64,000 bases of DNA from Trichomonas vaginalis G3 (lineage: Eukaryota > Parabasalia > Trichomonadida > Trichomonadidae). Within the stretch, counting starts at the first letter, position 1. Each line of letters starts with the position of its first letter. The stretch lies in assembly GCF_026262505.1 (NCBI RefSeq), contig NC_067203.1, positions 20,813,411 to 20,877,410 on the forward strand, in the 5' to 3' direction. The notes under the pieces are model-generated. The model did not search any database. It saw nothing but the letters and a program-made list of their open reading frames with translations, and was not told the origin of the DNA. The translations under genes were made by a program, and so were the position numbers. Below, piece by piece: positions 37,914-48,519 of the stretch.

Positions 37914-38333
37914 ATGGAAAAGAAACTTCAAGCAAAAGATGAAGTCATTGAAGCAAAAGACAAAAGCATACAGAAAAGAATACCACGTTCGGTACCAAAA
38001 GGAAAGGAAAAGAACTATAAGTATATGATTTATACTGAAGAGATGGAAAATGAAGAAGACAGAGATATGGTTATGTTGCATTTAGTCAGAAGAAACAACA
38101 AAAGCTTTTACGACCTTGCTAAGATTTACAAATCTGACAGAAATTGGTTCTATCGCGAAAACTTACCGATTTCAATGACACCGAATGAAGATGTGAAACA
38201 AATAGTTCAAGATACGTTACCTCAAACACACTATGATATTAAAGGTTGTACAATACTTACCTTCAAAGAAGATTTGCCATTGTTAAAGGAAAAAATAACA
38301 GAGTATTTTGACAACTTCAAACAAGTAGAGTAG
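37914..38333 (+). CDS. C-terminal-type domain of viral KilA-N/BRO proteins (139 aa)
   Basis: A coiled start (MEKKLQAKDEVIEAKDKSIQ) is followed by KRIPRSVPKGKEKNYKYMIY and a mixed alpha/beta domain to FDNFKQVE. In large DNA viruses a similar coiled linker plus R-x-VP-x-x-K-x-x-x-Y block follows KilA-N domains (DUF3627-like). Its position right after a KilA-N gene agrees. The domain label is by pattern only. Confidence 0.45.
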   Translation: MEKKLQAKDEVIEAKDKSIQKRIPRSVPKGKEKNYKYMIYTEEMENEEDRDMVMLHLVRRNNKSFYDLAKIYKSDRNWFYRENLPISMTPNEDVKQIVQDTLPQTHYDIKGCTILTFKEDLPLLKEKITEYFDNFKQVE

Positions 38334-38448
38334 ATGAACTCTTTATTTTTCAAGCTTGACTTCAGATGGCTCAGGTAGCTCTATAAGGTAAATTGCCTTG
38401 TCAAATCCTTCTGGCATTCCGAGTCCTTCCTTCCGACAGGAAAAATTT
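38334..38448. other. Non-coding left flank of the first minisatellite cassette
   Basis: Contains TTTTTCAAGCTTGACTTCAG (shared with 38833 and 39435 flanks) and CTTCCTTCCGACAGGA, which recurs at the far side of the array near 38717. No gene. Confidence 0.55.
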
Positions 38449-38714
38449 CCCGACAACTGGAAAAATTTTCCCGACAACTGGAAAAAATTTTCCCGACAAC
38501 TGGAAAAAATTTTCCCGACAACTGGAAAAAATTTTCCCGACAACTGGAAAAAATTTTCCCGACAACTGGAAAAAATTTTCCTGTTGTTCGTCCGTAAACC
38601 ATTCAAATTTTCGAAAATTGAGAACTTTTTTCCCGACAACTGGAAAAATTTTTCCCGACAACTGGAAAAAAATTTCCCGACAACTGGAAAAATTTTTCCC
38701 GACAACTGGAAAAG
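38449..38714. repeat. 22-bp minisatellite 1 (CCCGACAACTGGAAAAATTT)
   Basis: Tandem copies of a 21-22 bp unit CCCGACAACTGGAAAAA(A)TTTT: about six at 38449-38583, a 48-bp interruption, then about four at 38632-38714. Because 22 is not a multiple of 3 and the unit has no stop in several frames, long but meaningless frames appear on both strands. Flanked on both sides by CTTCCTTCCGACAGGA. Confidence 0.9.
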
Positions 38715-38938
38715 TTCTTCCTTCCGACAGGACACAAACGAATGTCCGACGTTCCTCTTCCTGAATGTCTTCCAAAGCCAGAAGAACCGACAGCCCCAGC
38801 ACCACAACAGACTTACTAAGACTAAACATTTAATTTTCAAGCTTGCTTGGTTTGCACTTGCTGAGATATTCCTTCACGGTTTCATTTACCTCAATTAGAT
38901 AAATTGCTTCGTCTAAGGGGTCAAGCTCCATACTGAGT

Positions 38939-39317
38939 CAGTACAATATTGTACTTTTTCAAGACAATATTGTACTTTTTCAAGACAATGTTGTACTTTT
39001 TCAAGACAATGTTGTACTTTTTCAAGACAATGTTGTATAAATTCAGTACAATATTGTACTTTTTCAGAACAATGTTGTATAAATTCAGTACAATATTGTA
39101 CTTTTTCAGAACAATGTTGTATAAATTCAGTACAATGTCTCTCAAATTTGAGTACAGCTGTACTTTTTCAGAACAAGTCTTGAACTTTTTCAAGACAATG
39201 TTGTACTTTTTCAAGACAATGTTGTACTTTTTCAAGACAATGTTGTACTTTTTCAAGACAATGTTGTACTTTTTCAAGACAATGTTGTACTTTTTCAAGA
39301 CAATATTATATTGTTTC
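38939..39317. repeat. 22-bp minisatellite 2 (TTGTACTTTTTCAAGACAAT)
   Basis: About 17 copies of a 22-bp unit, with variants in which CAAG is replaced by CAGAA and others reading TTGTATAAATTCAGTACAAT. Unit length is the same as in minisatellite 1, but the sequence is unrelated. The right flank carries the same 100-bp module (ACAAACGAATGTCCGACG ... CCGACAGCCCCAGCACCACA ... TTTAATTTTCAAGCTTG) as minisatellite 1. No credible gene in 38334-39437. Confidence 0.9.
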
Positions 39318-39437
39318 AGAACAAAGACGGTTAAGACACAAACGAATGTCCGACGTACCACCAACCGAGTCCATATCCCAACCAGAAGAACCGACAGCCC
39401 CAGCACCACAACAGACTAAGACTAAAACATTTAATTT

Positions 39438-40312
39438 TCAAGCTTGACTTTTTACAATTTGAACTTTGTTTGCGTAGATATGAATTCTGAAAGAAGTATG
39501 AGGGTCTTGTATGACTTTGTACTTCTCCCATAGTTCATGTCTGTCAAACTTACCTGCCATGGACTCTTTCATAAGTTCCATGAAATCGTCTTCGGACAAT
39601 CCAGGGAAAAGTATGATATCAGTAAGTATTCTTTTAACATCCTTACTTAAACTCTTTGCTGTCTGTACACAAATGACAACTGAGATGTTAAAGTGTCTGA
39701 GCTTCTTAAGAATTCGACACATATCTTGTTCTCTGTTCTTTAACAAAGGATGAGAGGCGAAATCATCTAAGATAAGAAGACATCTATGAGGGTAAGTCTT
39801 CCAATCGTAAGATTGCAATTTCTTCGAAATGTATTCTATCTCTTTCTGTTTGTTTCTGAAGTGTTTCTTCTCTAATATTCTCTGCATTTCCTCATTTGGG
39901 TCTTTAAACTTAGAATTTATATACTCATTTATAGCATTATACTTCAAAACTCTTCTTTGGTACTTCTTTATCCAATCTAACAACTCAGTATCCTTTATAC
40001 ATACTAACTTAGACTTCTTTATAATATCTTTGAACGAATTGACGGTTTGATCGAATTGACCAGAAGTACTACAAATGACTACTAACTCATAGAATGGGTT
40101 CTTCTCATCTAGTTCTTGTTGTTGTGCAGCCATTTTAAGATAAGTGAAAGTCTTACCCGACCCAGGTGGTGCAATTAGACCTGTTATACCATTCTGAGCA
40201 AATAAGAACTTGTCATGTATGGGTTTTATCTGAGCATTTTCAACTTCCTCTTGTTCTTATTTAAAACATTCTCAAATTTCTTGTCAATGTCAGCAAACTT
40301 TTTTTCTAACAT
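39438..40312 (-). pseudogene. Genome-packaging ATPase (FtsK/HerA, A32-like), broken
   Basis: Near the N-terminus is a Walker A loop (APPGSGKTFTYLK). Later come a Walker B (CLLILDDFASHPLLK) and a sensor-like ILTDIILFPGLSEDD block. This is the order seen in Maverick and adenovirus/poxvirus A32-type packaging ATPases. Related to the copy at 6945-7693. Diverges from the gene at 40349. Fossil; one or a few breaks. Confidence 0.8.
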
Positions 40313-40348
40313 ATTTTTAGAAAAATTAAAATTTTTATCTTTTAGAAA

Positions 40349-40747
40349 ATGTCTAGCGATTTCGCTATCTATATTCGAGACAAACTTTTCGACTCTAAAA
40401 CATCTGTCGACCATAAAATCTTACATAGTGTAAACAAGAAAGGTGAATTTGTTCTAAAGTTCTGTTTCTGGGAATATGACAAGAACCATAAAACATTACA
40501 AAGAGCAGTCTTAAAATTTGTCAATGACAGACTTGTTGACAGAGATGACACCGATTGGAAAGATGAAGTCCAACAAAAGTTCTTAGAATGCAAAGAAGAC
40601 ACATGCGCTGTTCTTGAAGATGAAATAGGAAACAGAATAGAAGAGCTATTAAAGGACAAAGAACTTTTACATAAATATGGTTCTGAGAAATTTGACATAA
40701 CTCCACCAGAAAGAAGAAGAAGAGAGAGAAGAAAGAAAAGAAAGTAG
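40349..40747 (+). CDS. Maverick hypothetical protein with very basic tail, 132 aa
   Basis: Begins MSSDFAIYIRDKLFDSKTSV; folded helical/beta body, then the C-terminus PPERRRRERRKKRK. The basic tail suggests nucleic-acid binding or nuclear entry. No family recognised. Leader AATTTTTATCTTTTAGAAAA before the ATG is of the structural-gene type. Confidence 0.5.
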   Translation: MSSDFAIYIRDKLFDSKTSVDHKILHSVNKKGEFVLKFCFWEYDKNHKTLQRAVLKFVNDRLVDRDDTDWKDEVQQKFLECKEDTCAVLEDEIGNRIEELLKDKELLHKYGSEKFDITPPERRRRERRKKRK

Positions 40748-40820
40748 AAGAAGAGAAGAAAGAAACCTGAACCAGTTCCAGAGAAAAAGAAATTTGACAT
40801 GTAAAAATAAAATTTTATTT

Positions 40821-41240
40821 TTAGAACATTTCTGGGTCAATGTCAATGTTCTCTTCCTCTTTAGGGGCAAACACTGGCTTAGACTCTAAAATCTTTTTAC
40901 CTAATCTACCCTGAACTTCAACTATCTTAGACTCATAATATTCATAGTCGTCTGTCTTCTTTGGTTCATAAGGTATAACAAGTTTGTATGCTTTGCCTTC
41001 TTTAAGGTTTGAGAACCTTCTGTCAAAATTTTCTTTGACTGCTAACAAACCTTCTATGTCTAAGTCTTCAAATTTCGCACCATTTTTAGTCACAATAGCA
41101 AACTTAACAGGTTCGATGTTCCAAACTTTGTCAAATGTAGACTTTTCAAAATGGTAGAAGTAAACATTCAAATATATGAATGGGTCTAGTTCTTCTTTGA
41201 CTTCTGTCATGTACTTGTTGACTGAAATATATTTCGTCAT
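40821..41240 (-). CDS. Maverick hypothetical protein, 139 aa
   Basis: Start chosen at the ATG giving MTKYISVNKYMTEVKEELDP, which follows a T-rich leader. Beta-rich (FIYLNVYFYHFEKSTFDKVW) with an acidic end (EEENIDIDPEMF). It resembles small single-strand or virion accessory proteins only in general texture; no family named. It converges on the basic-tail gene. Confidence 0.5.
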   Translation of the reverse strand: MTKYISVNKYMTEVKEELDPFIYLNVYFYHFEKSTFDKVWNIEPVKFAIVTKNGAKFEDLDIEGLLAVKENFDRRFSNLKEGKAYKLVIPYEPKKTDDYEYYESKIVEVQGRLGKKILESKPVFAPKEEENIDIDPEMF

Positions 41241-41280
41241 CTTTTCTATCGGATAAAAAAATATTTTTTTTAAAAACGTT

Positions 41281-41862
41281 TTAAAATGGTATGCCATATA
41301 GCTTCTTGAATTTGTTAAGAAGTATTTTAACGTTTTTTCCATCTGTATCTCTAGCGTTTACATAAGCATAGCCATTAGTAAAACATACTTGTAATTTTCT
41401 ATAGTTTACGCCGGTATAAAAGTAGAAAGAGTCCTGTTCTTCGCTATAGTAGTAAAACTCAAACGCATGCTTGCCATAGTCTGTAATTTCAATTGTTTCA
41501 TCTTCTAGTTCGTCGACAAATTCGAATACAATATCTCTAATTTTGCCTCTGTTCTTACTGTTTTCAGAACATGTGACCCAGCGTAAATTTTCAAGTCTAT
41601 TGTCATTTCTTATATGGTTTATATGGTCTACAAAAGGTAAATTGTTAGGGTTCGGTATAAAATGAGTTGCAATGACAACATGTTTAAGATAGTGTTTCCC
41701 ACTCATCTTCATCCTAGCATATCCTTTATTTTGCTCCCATTCGCTTAAAACTCTTTTTGTCTTTTTGTTTCTGACTTCAAATGACTCACAACAGTGAATT
41801 TCATATTTCTCATCTAACAAACAAGTTTTCCAACAGTCTTTTCCAACAAACTCGGCGTACAT
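41281..41862 (-). CDS. HNH endonuclease (homing type), copy 2, inverted (193 aa)
   Basis: Nearly the same protein as 33636-34244: VVIATHFIPNPNNLPFVDHI and NRLENLRWVTCSENSKNRG carry the HNH core. The A/T leader before the ATG also matches. The two copies face each other about 7 kb apart, with the KilA-N cluster, minisatellites and ATPase between them. The C-terminus differs in its last ~10 residues. Confidence 0.78.
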   Translation of the reverse strand: MYAEFVGKDCWKTCLLDEKYEIHCCESFEVRNKKTKRVLSEWEQNKGYARMKMSGKHYLKHVVIATHFIPNPNNLPFVDHINHIRNDNRLENLRWVTCSENSKNRGKIRDIVFEFVDELEDETIEITDYGKHAFEFYYYSEEQDSFYFYTGVNYRKLQVCFTNGYAYVNARDTDGKNVKILLNKFKKLYGIPF

Positions 41863-41909
41863 TTCAAATAAAATAAAAAAAAATATTTTTTTTATTCTTG
41901 AGCTATTTT

Positions 41910-42716
41910 TTATTCTTGACTTTGTTGTTGCATTTGTTCCATTTGTTGCATTTGTTGTTCTTGAGCTATTTGTTGTTGAAGTTGTTCTTGTAGTACAATA
42001 CTTTCACCAGTTGCATCTTCCAATTCGAAACTTTCTGCCGTCATTGACAAATACATAGGACATAAAAGTTTTACAGGAACAAAGTTTGCGTCGACTAAGG
42101 TTAAGTTTATGTTTGCTAAAGTGTTTGAGTTTACTAAAGCTGAAAACTCTGCATTCGAATGAACAATAGGCAAACCAGCAGAGAAAGTGTTGTTTATACG
42201 CATGAGTATCTTTTGGTCATAGTAGTTTCTGTCGATATTCGAATAGCACTTTGAACCTAAGTTTGAAACAATATATAAAATAGGTGTACTTAAAGTCAAT
42301 GGAACAGACATTCCTTGTATGACACCTTTTCCTGTTATAGAAATTGTTGGTAGTAAAAACCAGATATAAGTTTTGTATTATAGCTCATATCGTTTATACT
42401 AAACTCAGTCGGACATCCAAACATAATGAAACCTGCTCTAGTTGCAGCACATGTTACATCCGTCCTTAAAGTATTAAATAAGTCAACAAAACCTGTTGGT
42501 GGTATATCTGAGTAAGTATCTTCAAAGAAGTATTTTTTTACCATTCACAACAACAAAGTCTTCTGGTGTCAAAAGAGCAAAACAGGCTTTAGTCGTCATC
42601 GTGTTTAAGGTCAGTTTACAATATCGTCCTTGAGGACTTTGTAAGTTTGTTGTTATAGAATTATATGACTCAGGGTTTTTAGTCGTAATAGTATAAACCA
42701 CTATGTCTTCTGCCAT
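41910..42716 (-). pseudogene. Capsid-like structural protein (candidate second, penton-type capsid protein), broken
   Basis: Starts MAEDIVVYTITTKNPESYNS, with beta-strand-rich blocks (LTPEDFVVVNGKKILL, TLSTPILYIVSNLGSKCYSN) and a Gln/Met-rich end. Size, position beside the major capsid-like gene and beta texture fit a single-jelly-roll minor capsid protein, but no diagnostic motif is visible to me. Fossil with a few breaks. Confidence 0.45.
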
Positions 42717-42813
42717 TTACTTAGCAAGTAAATTTTAATGAAATGTTGTGGTCGTCAAATATTTTTTATGACGTCTGGGAAACTATATTTTAAGTTCAAC
42801 GTTTCACCTCCTT

Positions 42814-43302
42814 TCATAACGTATATCTTGTCAATGACATTATATGAAACACCACAGCAGCAATGTCAGGTTCTATTTCTTTGATGTTTATATCGTCTGC
42901 CTCTGTCAAAAGTTTCAATAGTTCTTTCAAAACTTCATGAGGTGCGATGACATATGAGTTCACTTTTACAGGGTTGTGCTCAACCAGTTTAACATTATAC
43001 CCAAAGCTTGACAAATCTTCTCCTGAGTTTTAAGTTTGTCTTTAAGTTGTTGGTAGTCGTTTCGAATATCTGCAACAGAACTTAAGTCTCTGCTAACTTC
43101 AGGATATGTTGGTTGTTCTTTTACAGGAACTATTGTTATACCATCTTCGTCTTCGTATGGTTTCCCCACTTCAACATCTTCTTTCTTTGACATTGACAAC
43201 AACACTTTGACTGTTTGTTTGAGTTGGTGAATTTAACTTCACATCTGCCACCGCCATTAAACCTTTTGAAACACTTACGCTTCTATTTTTCGGAAATGAC
43301 AT
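42814..43302 (-). pseudogene. Maverick small protein remnant
   Basis: Start MSFPKNRSVSVSKGLMAVAD at 43300-43302, 18 bp from the opposing start at 43321. Later acidic and helical stretches (VGKPYEDEDGITIVPVKEQP, then LKDKLKTQEKICQALG). No family recognised. Broken. Confidence 0.4.
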
Positions 43303-43320
43303 TTTACTTAGAATAAAAAG
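43303..43320. promoter_or_regulatory. 18-bp divergent promoter (TTTACTTAGAATAAAAAG)
   Basis: Entire space between opposing start codons. It shares TAGAATAAAA with 30149-30166 and the same spacing with 4800-4816. A bidirectional promoter is inferred. Confidence 0.6.
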
Positions 43321-43740
43321 ATGGACGTATTTGAGTATCTCTTCGAATTGAAGCAAAACAAAGTTTACACACACAAACAATACAAGTTCATTGACAGAAT
43401 AGTTCTTTATACAAACAATGGAAAATGTTATAGAATAGCAGTCTTTGCTGAACCAAAATATTTTCATAAAGCAAAGAAAGTTGGTATAACCGAGATGGTG
43501 AAAGTTCTTGAAGCAGACAAAAATATAACAACAAAACTGACCGATATTTCTAAAGGAAAGTTTATAATACAATTTTATGTCAAAACTGGCGTACTGTCAA
43601 TATTTGACGGAGAGAAGTCAGTTCAAGAACAACTTACTGACCTGCTGCCAAAATCTGCTCGATGGAAGCTGTCGTTATGCCAATCTGAGGAGCCCCAGCA
43701 GGTTTCATCGAACGAATCTTCAAAAGAGCATCTTCCGTGA
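43321..43740 (+). CDS. Maverick hypothetical protein, 139 aa
   Basis: Begins MDVFEYLFELKQNKVYTHKQ; beta-rich middle (KFIIQFYVKTGVLSIFDGEK) and Ser/Glu/Gln-rich tail. Its last ~107 bases overlap, tail to tail, the end of the major capsid-like gene on the other strand. No family recognised. Start set by the divergent promoter. Confidence 0.5.
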   Translation: MDVFEYLFELKQNKVYTHKQYKFIDRIVLYTNNGKCYRIAVFAEPKYFHKAKKVGITEMVKVLEADKNITTKLTDISKGKFIIQFYVKTGVLSIFDGEKSVQEQLTDLLPKSARWKLSLCQSEEPQQVSSNESSKEHLP

Positions 43741-45240
43741 AAAGTGCTATTGGTTTTGTAAACTTCTTTGCTTTCAATTCATCTGGACCGTCTCTGTCAC
43801 CAGTATATTGTATTTGAACTGTACCAACAGTTGAAATACCACCCATAAAGTCTTCTGAGTCAGCAAATGGAATGCCAAGCCAAAAGTTTGAACGGTTCTC
43901 CATTTGTATATTGAGTTTTTTGACCTCCTGTATGAGTCCATACTTTCACATATGGCATAATAGAACTTTGCATTTCAGGGTTAATGGTTGTTGTGAAGTT
44001 GTTGTTAAAGTTCATAGCATCTAATGTCAAGTTGTATGACCTCATATCCTCAACTGTAGAATATTCTTCTCTTGGATAATATTTGCCATCTATGTTTATA
44101 TGGTATTTAATACCAGGGTTGTAGAAGCAAGAATAGTCATTTATAGTTCGTCTGAACAGTACAAACATAGTATCTGCATGTTTCATTGCAGTTGTTAAGG
44201 CAATATCTGTTCTTGCACCTGCGGTTCCTGGATTTTGGTTTCCAACTTCACCTGCAAAGTCTTTGACAGATATTTGGTGTATGGGAACATAAGTGGAACT
44301 GCAATATATTTGGCAGCTAAAGCATTTGAAATATCTGGGTCCAACATATAGACTGCAAGTCTGCTTTCTATTCTCTTGCATTCAAACTTTCGCATGTGAA
44401 CTTAACTGGGTCCAAGCATCTCCAGCAGCATTGAAATAATAGTTTACTTCAGTGTTGAGGTTTGAGAAACCAAAGTCTAAGTCAACTTTGTTTTTTGCAA
44501 AAGTCGGCGAATGACATTTTATTTGTTCCCACTACTTCTGTAAGAGTGAATGGGTCTTGTGTTGGTGCAATGACTAAGTTTTTTGCTTGGAGTAAGTTCG
44601 ATAGAAATTTTTCCTGCCCAGTTTGGCAAGTATCTTAAAAACCTGAAGATGAGGAAAGATGACAAAGGAACTCTAAGTTTCAGTTTTACTTTGGTTACTG
44701 CTGCTGCAGTTTGTCCAGAAAGGTTAACATAAACTCCTGGAACGTTAGGGTCAAGTCTTCTTATTTTCTCAATGGTTGCATACTGGTCTGTTTGTTCTCT
44801 AGCTTGTGGTTGTACTGAGTTTCTCAAAGCGAACCATTCATAGTTTGCCCATGTTACTGTTTGAACTAAGTCAGAGTTAGAATATATCTTATATCCCATG
44901 AAAACTTCTGGAGCATATTGGTATCCGACATAGAAAATTCCATTGCAACCTTTCTTGTCAGACAACTTGGCAGAAGGTTTTATTTCAATGTCTTGTTCCA
45001 CGTATAAGAATGAGTTGTCAATAGAAATAATATGAAACCTGTCGCAAGCAATATCTACTGTTGTTGAAGAACCTTCTCCAAACTCACCTACGTTTCCATA
45101 AGAAACAGCAGTTGTATATTCGTAAGTTCCAGGAACTATTTCTGACCTTCTAATGGCATTGTCGCATTCGTTATACCATTCGGAAACATTTCCATTCATA
45201 GCATCCAAAACTGTTGGCGTTTATATTCTGAGCGGCGTAC
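43634..45240 (-). pseudogene. Major capsid-like protein (double jelly-roll type), broken
   Basis: About 530 codons of beta-rich sequence starting near MDAMNGNVSEWYNECDNAIR. Blocks such as YTTAVSYGNVGEFGEGSSTT, CDRFHIISIDNSFLYVEQDI and VKLKLRVPLSSFLIFRFLRY are followed by a second half with CFYNPGIKYHINIDGKYYPR and NFWLGIPFADSEDFMGGIST. Length, position between the ATPase region and other structural genes, and the strand-rich pattern agree with Maverick major capsid proteins. The assignment rests on context and texture. Fossil with several breaks. Confidence 0.55.
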
Positions 45241-45259
45241 ATTTCATATGAGTAAAAAT

Positions 45260-48200
45260 ATAGAATAGTTGGATTTATATGTCATATAGAACCCACGTGA
45301 CCAAGCTTTACTTTCTTCCTGACTGAGTTTTTAAACTCTTCTTTTTCCTTCATTGCCCTCTGCTTGAAGTTGTTGCATCTTTGCATTATGTTCATCTAGT
45401 ATGTTGCAAATTTCCCATGTCCTTTTTGCCTTTTGGCTCTGGTCGCCATCTCAGGTAACCTATATCCTAGAAAGAGTTTGTCATAGTCTGTATTTGAGTC
45501 TTCGCGTATTGTTTTGCATGACTCTTTCCTGAGTTTCCGGTTCAAGCTCTTCAAACAGTGCCTGTCCATATGGAATATGCTCGTTTCCAAATATATGTTT
45601 TGTGAGCCATTCTGGTTTTCTTTCCATGTTACCAACTATATCTTTTGTGAATGGGAAAGCTTTTACCCAATCTTTCAGTCTTGCGTCGTTTATTTCTGTA
45701 GTTGGTTTTATTTTGTCAAGGAACATGTTTTTTCAATACTAACATTTCATTTGGTACTGTCCATTGTGAGTTTTCTTAAATATTCATCCCTTCTCGGTTC
45801 ATTGTCTGCAAAGTAAGTTTTTATGACATTTTGTAAACTTTCGTTTGCAAGGTCATGTACAATAGGTTCTCTTCCTTCTTCTCCTAACTTTCTTTCTAAA
45901 CTCTTCACCAAATATACCATCTCTATGGTTCTGTGTAGTTCTTTGAGATAAATGTTCTAGGAACGTCAGGTGTTATATTTCCATCAGCCATGTTCATTTC
46001 ATACTGGTCCAAAATATCTGCATCTTTCATATCTTTCAATGGCATTAAAGCCGCGCTGAAAATACCAGCTATATCTGGTTCACCATTGACTTCCATTGCG
46101 TCTACAACTCTTGGAATTGAGGTTGTAAGTTTATGAAACCACCTATCCGGGTTAGCTTTATGACCCCATCTCATTGTAGTTCCATCGTCTGCAGAAACAA
46201 AGTAGGTTTTTTCCATCTTGGTTAGGTTCTGAATGAACTTTAAACAATGTTTCATTTCTATATGTTTTCTTGAAATTTAAACCTTTTATCTTCACCGAGT
46301 TCATCCGAAGATTGAACGTTAAATGCTCGTAAGTAAAAAGGGTTGTTGTATTTGTGTACATTTTTTTTCAGTTCTTCCATTCTATGCTGGATATTTTCAT
46401 CTGATGTTGGAGTCTTTTTGTATGTCGGCAAACATTTTTCGATATTCTTCTACTATGTCAGCCGAATTTTTTTTAGACTCTTGGAAATATTCCATATTCT
46501 CCGCATACTCTTGTTGAGGGTCAAGATTTTTCCGGCTGTTCCAAAATCTTCATCTAGTTCTGTGAAGTTAGTTTCCAAAGGAAGGGACTTGTTCGTTTCC
46601 TTCAGGCTCTTCTAGCTTTTGTTGCTGAACTATTTCTTCCATGTCTGGTTGTATCTGAACTAGTTCTTCCTGTGGAGTTTCTTGTACCTCATCTGCTGGA
46701 TTTCATATATTCCGAGACCGTTTTCAAAAAGTTCCCTTTCTAAGTCATCCGGACTCATAAACCTTTCTTCTTTCGTTCCGTCTCTATTTTTTACGCGTTT
46801 CATGAAGAGAGTTAAATTGTCATTTAGCTCTGACATCAAATATCTCGGAGTAAATTCGTTTCATGTCATTTGGATGATATGCTATTAAATCATATCCTTA
46901 GCGAGCTTGTATTTTCCAGGTTTGAAATTATATCCCCTTTGGTGCAGAGCCATAAAGCTAAATAGGTTCGGGTCAGTATTTCCATCCTTGAACTTTTCTA
47001 ATAGCTTCTTTATATCTGTCACTAAAGTCAATACTATCTGGGTAACCATAGTCTTCTTTAAGCATTTTTAAGAATTCTTGGTTTCCTTGTTTCTACTTCT
47101 TTTATGTCCTTGCTCTGTTTGTGGTTGTTGTTGTGCTGGTTGTGGTGCAGTGTTTTGAACTGTTGGTTGTTGTGTTGGTTGTTGTGCTGGTTGTGGAGGT
47201 GGTTGTTGTGCTGGTTGTTGTGCATGCCTGTGTCTGTGTCCATGTGACGATGTAAATGTTCTAGGTAGTCCTGGTGCAGGTGCTTCTCTTGGAGGTTTGG
47301 TGGTATATAAGTTCCACCAGCTGGCACATATGTTCCATCTGCAGCGTAATGTCCTACCTGACTTTTCGTTTTTAAGAAAGCATTTACTAGGTCTGTTTTG
47401 GTCTGTTGTAACTCTTTTTCTTGACTTTTCACAACAGTTGCTCTAACGGCGTCATAGGCACTTTGAACTGCCTGTCTCGTTGCTGCATCTGTTATTTTCG
47501 TCATATTTTGTGCTACTTCTTTTAACTCTTTGTCGAAACCTTCAGACTTCAGTTTCTTTCCAGATGAGAAGTCGTTCACTTGTTTCACCTTACTATGAAG
47601 AGCTTCGAAAGCGTTCTTAAAGTCAGCATTTTTAAAGCTTCATTTGAACTATCTTCATCCGCTTGTATTTTTGTCCTTATTGACCCTATAAGCTGGGCTG
47701 CTTTAGCGTTGGCTTGGGCATCTAACCAGTCATTGTTAGCTTTTATATATTCTGCACTTTTCATTGCCTTTTGCATGGCTGCGTCGTTATTTTTACTTTC
47801 TTGTGCTAAGTTTTCATACTGTACGGTTTGGTTTTGCAACTGTAAAAGTTTTTCTGCCTTTACATTTGCTTCAACTTCTTTTTTATACTCATCGCTATCC
47901 ATATATGTCTTCAGGGCTTTTTGTTTTATCTCTTCATCTTTCAGTATTTTATATTGAGTAGTATGGTTTTTCAAATTTATGACATCTTGTTCCATTTTTG
48001 CTACTTCTGCTGCTTTTTCTGACACTTTTTTTGCATATTCCTCTGTACTTAGTTCTTTCAGTTGTTCTTCTTTCTTCTTTTCTCTACGTTTAACTCATTG
48101 AGTTTCTTTGTGTGTCTGTCATATTCTAGTTTCTTTTCGTTTTCACTTATTTGCTTCTGTATGTCTATGTTTGACTTTTTGACATCTGTTATTTGATTTT

Positions 48201-48477
48201 TGAGTGAACTCAAATTCATTTGACTTTGAGGGTTATATGCTGTTCCGTCTGCAGCTCCACCATAGCCTGCCATTTTCGCTAAAAGTGCCGCTCTTAAACC
48301 TCCACTCTGTGCACCAACAACTCGGTTTAAAAGCATAGGATTGCTTGACATTTGTTGCAACATAGTGGGGTCATTCATCATTTGTTGTTGCAACTGTTGT
48401 TGTGGTGTCAGTTTTACTATTGGATGTTTCAATGCTCTCTTCCTCTTACGTATATTCTTACGTAGCTTACGTGGCAT
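45260..48477 (-). pseudogene. Long structural-type gene region, broken
   Basis: Starts near 48477 with a very basic MPRKLRKNIRKRKRALKHPI, then Gln/Met-rich sequence, long coiled coils with alternating Lys/Glu/Ala, a His/Gln-rich low-complexity block near 47100-47230, and a more globular end (ADDGTTMRWGHKANPDRWFH; PEWLTKHIFGNEHIPYGQAL). Whether it was one gene or several cannot be told. I looked here for a family-B polymerase and saw no YxDTDS-type motif. It may encode a large core or tegument-like protein. Fossil; several breaks. Confidence 0.45.
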
Positions 48478-48519
48478 TTTAAGTGAAGTTAAAAAGCGGT
48501 TTTTGACAGATGTTTTGTT

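Noticed and set aside
38449-39317. CRISPR-like array
   Set aside because: Repeats are contiguous at 22 bp with no unique spacers, and the host is eukaryotic.
38921-39409. A 162-residue frame of repeated KKYNIVL units on the minus strand, and several similar frames over 38343-38898
   Set aside because: They are by-products of 22-bp minisatellites whose unit lacks stops in several frames on both strands; no leader, no non-repeat domain.
42720-42813. Extra small gene between the two capsid-side remnants
   Set aside because: Only very short frames with no leader; treated as spacer.
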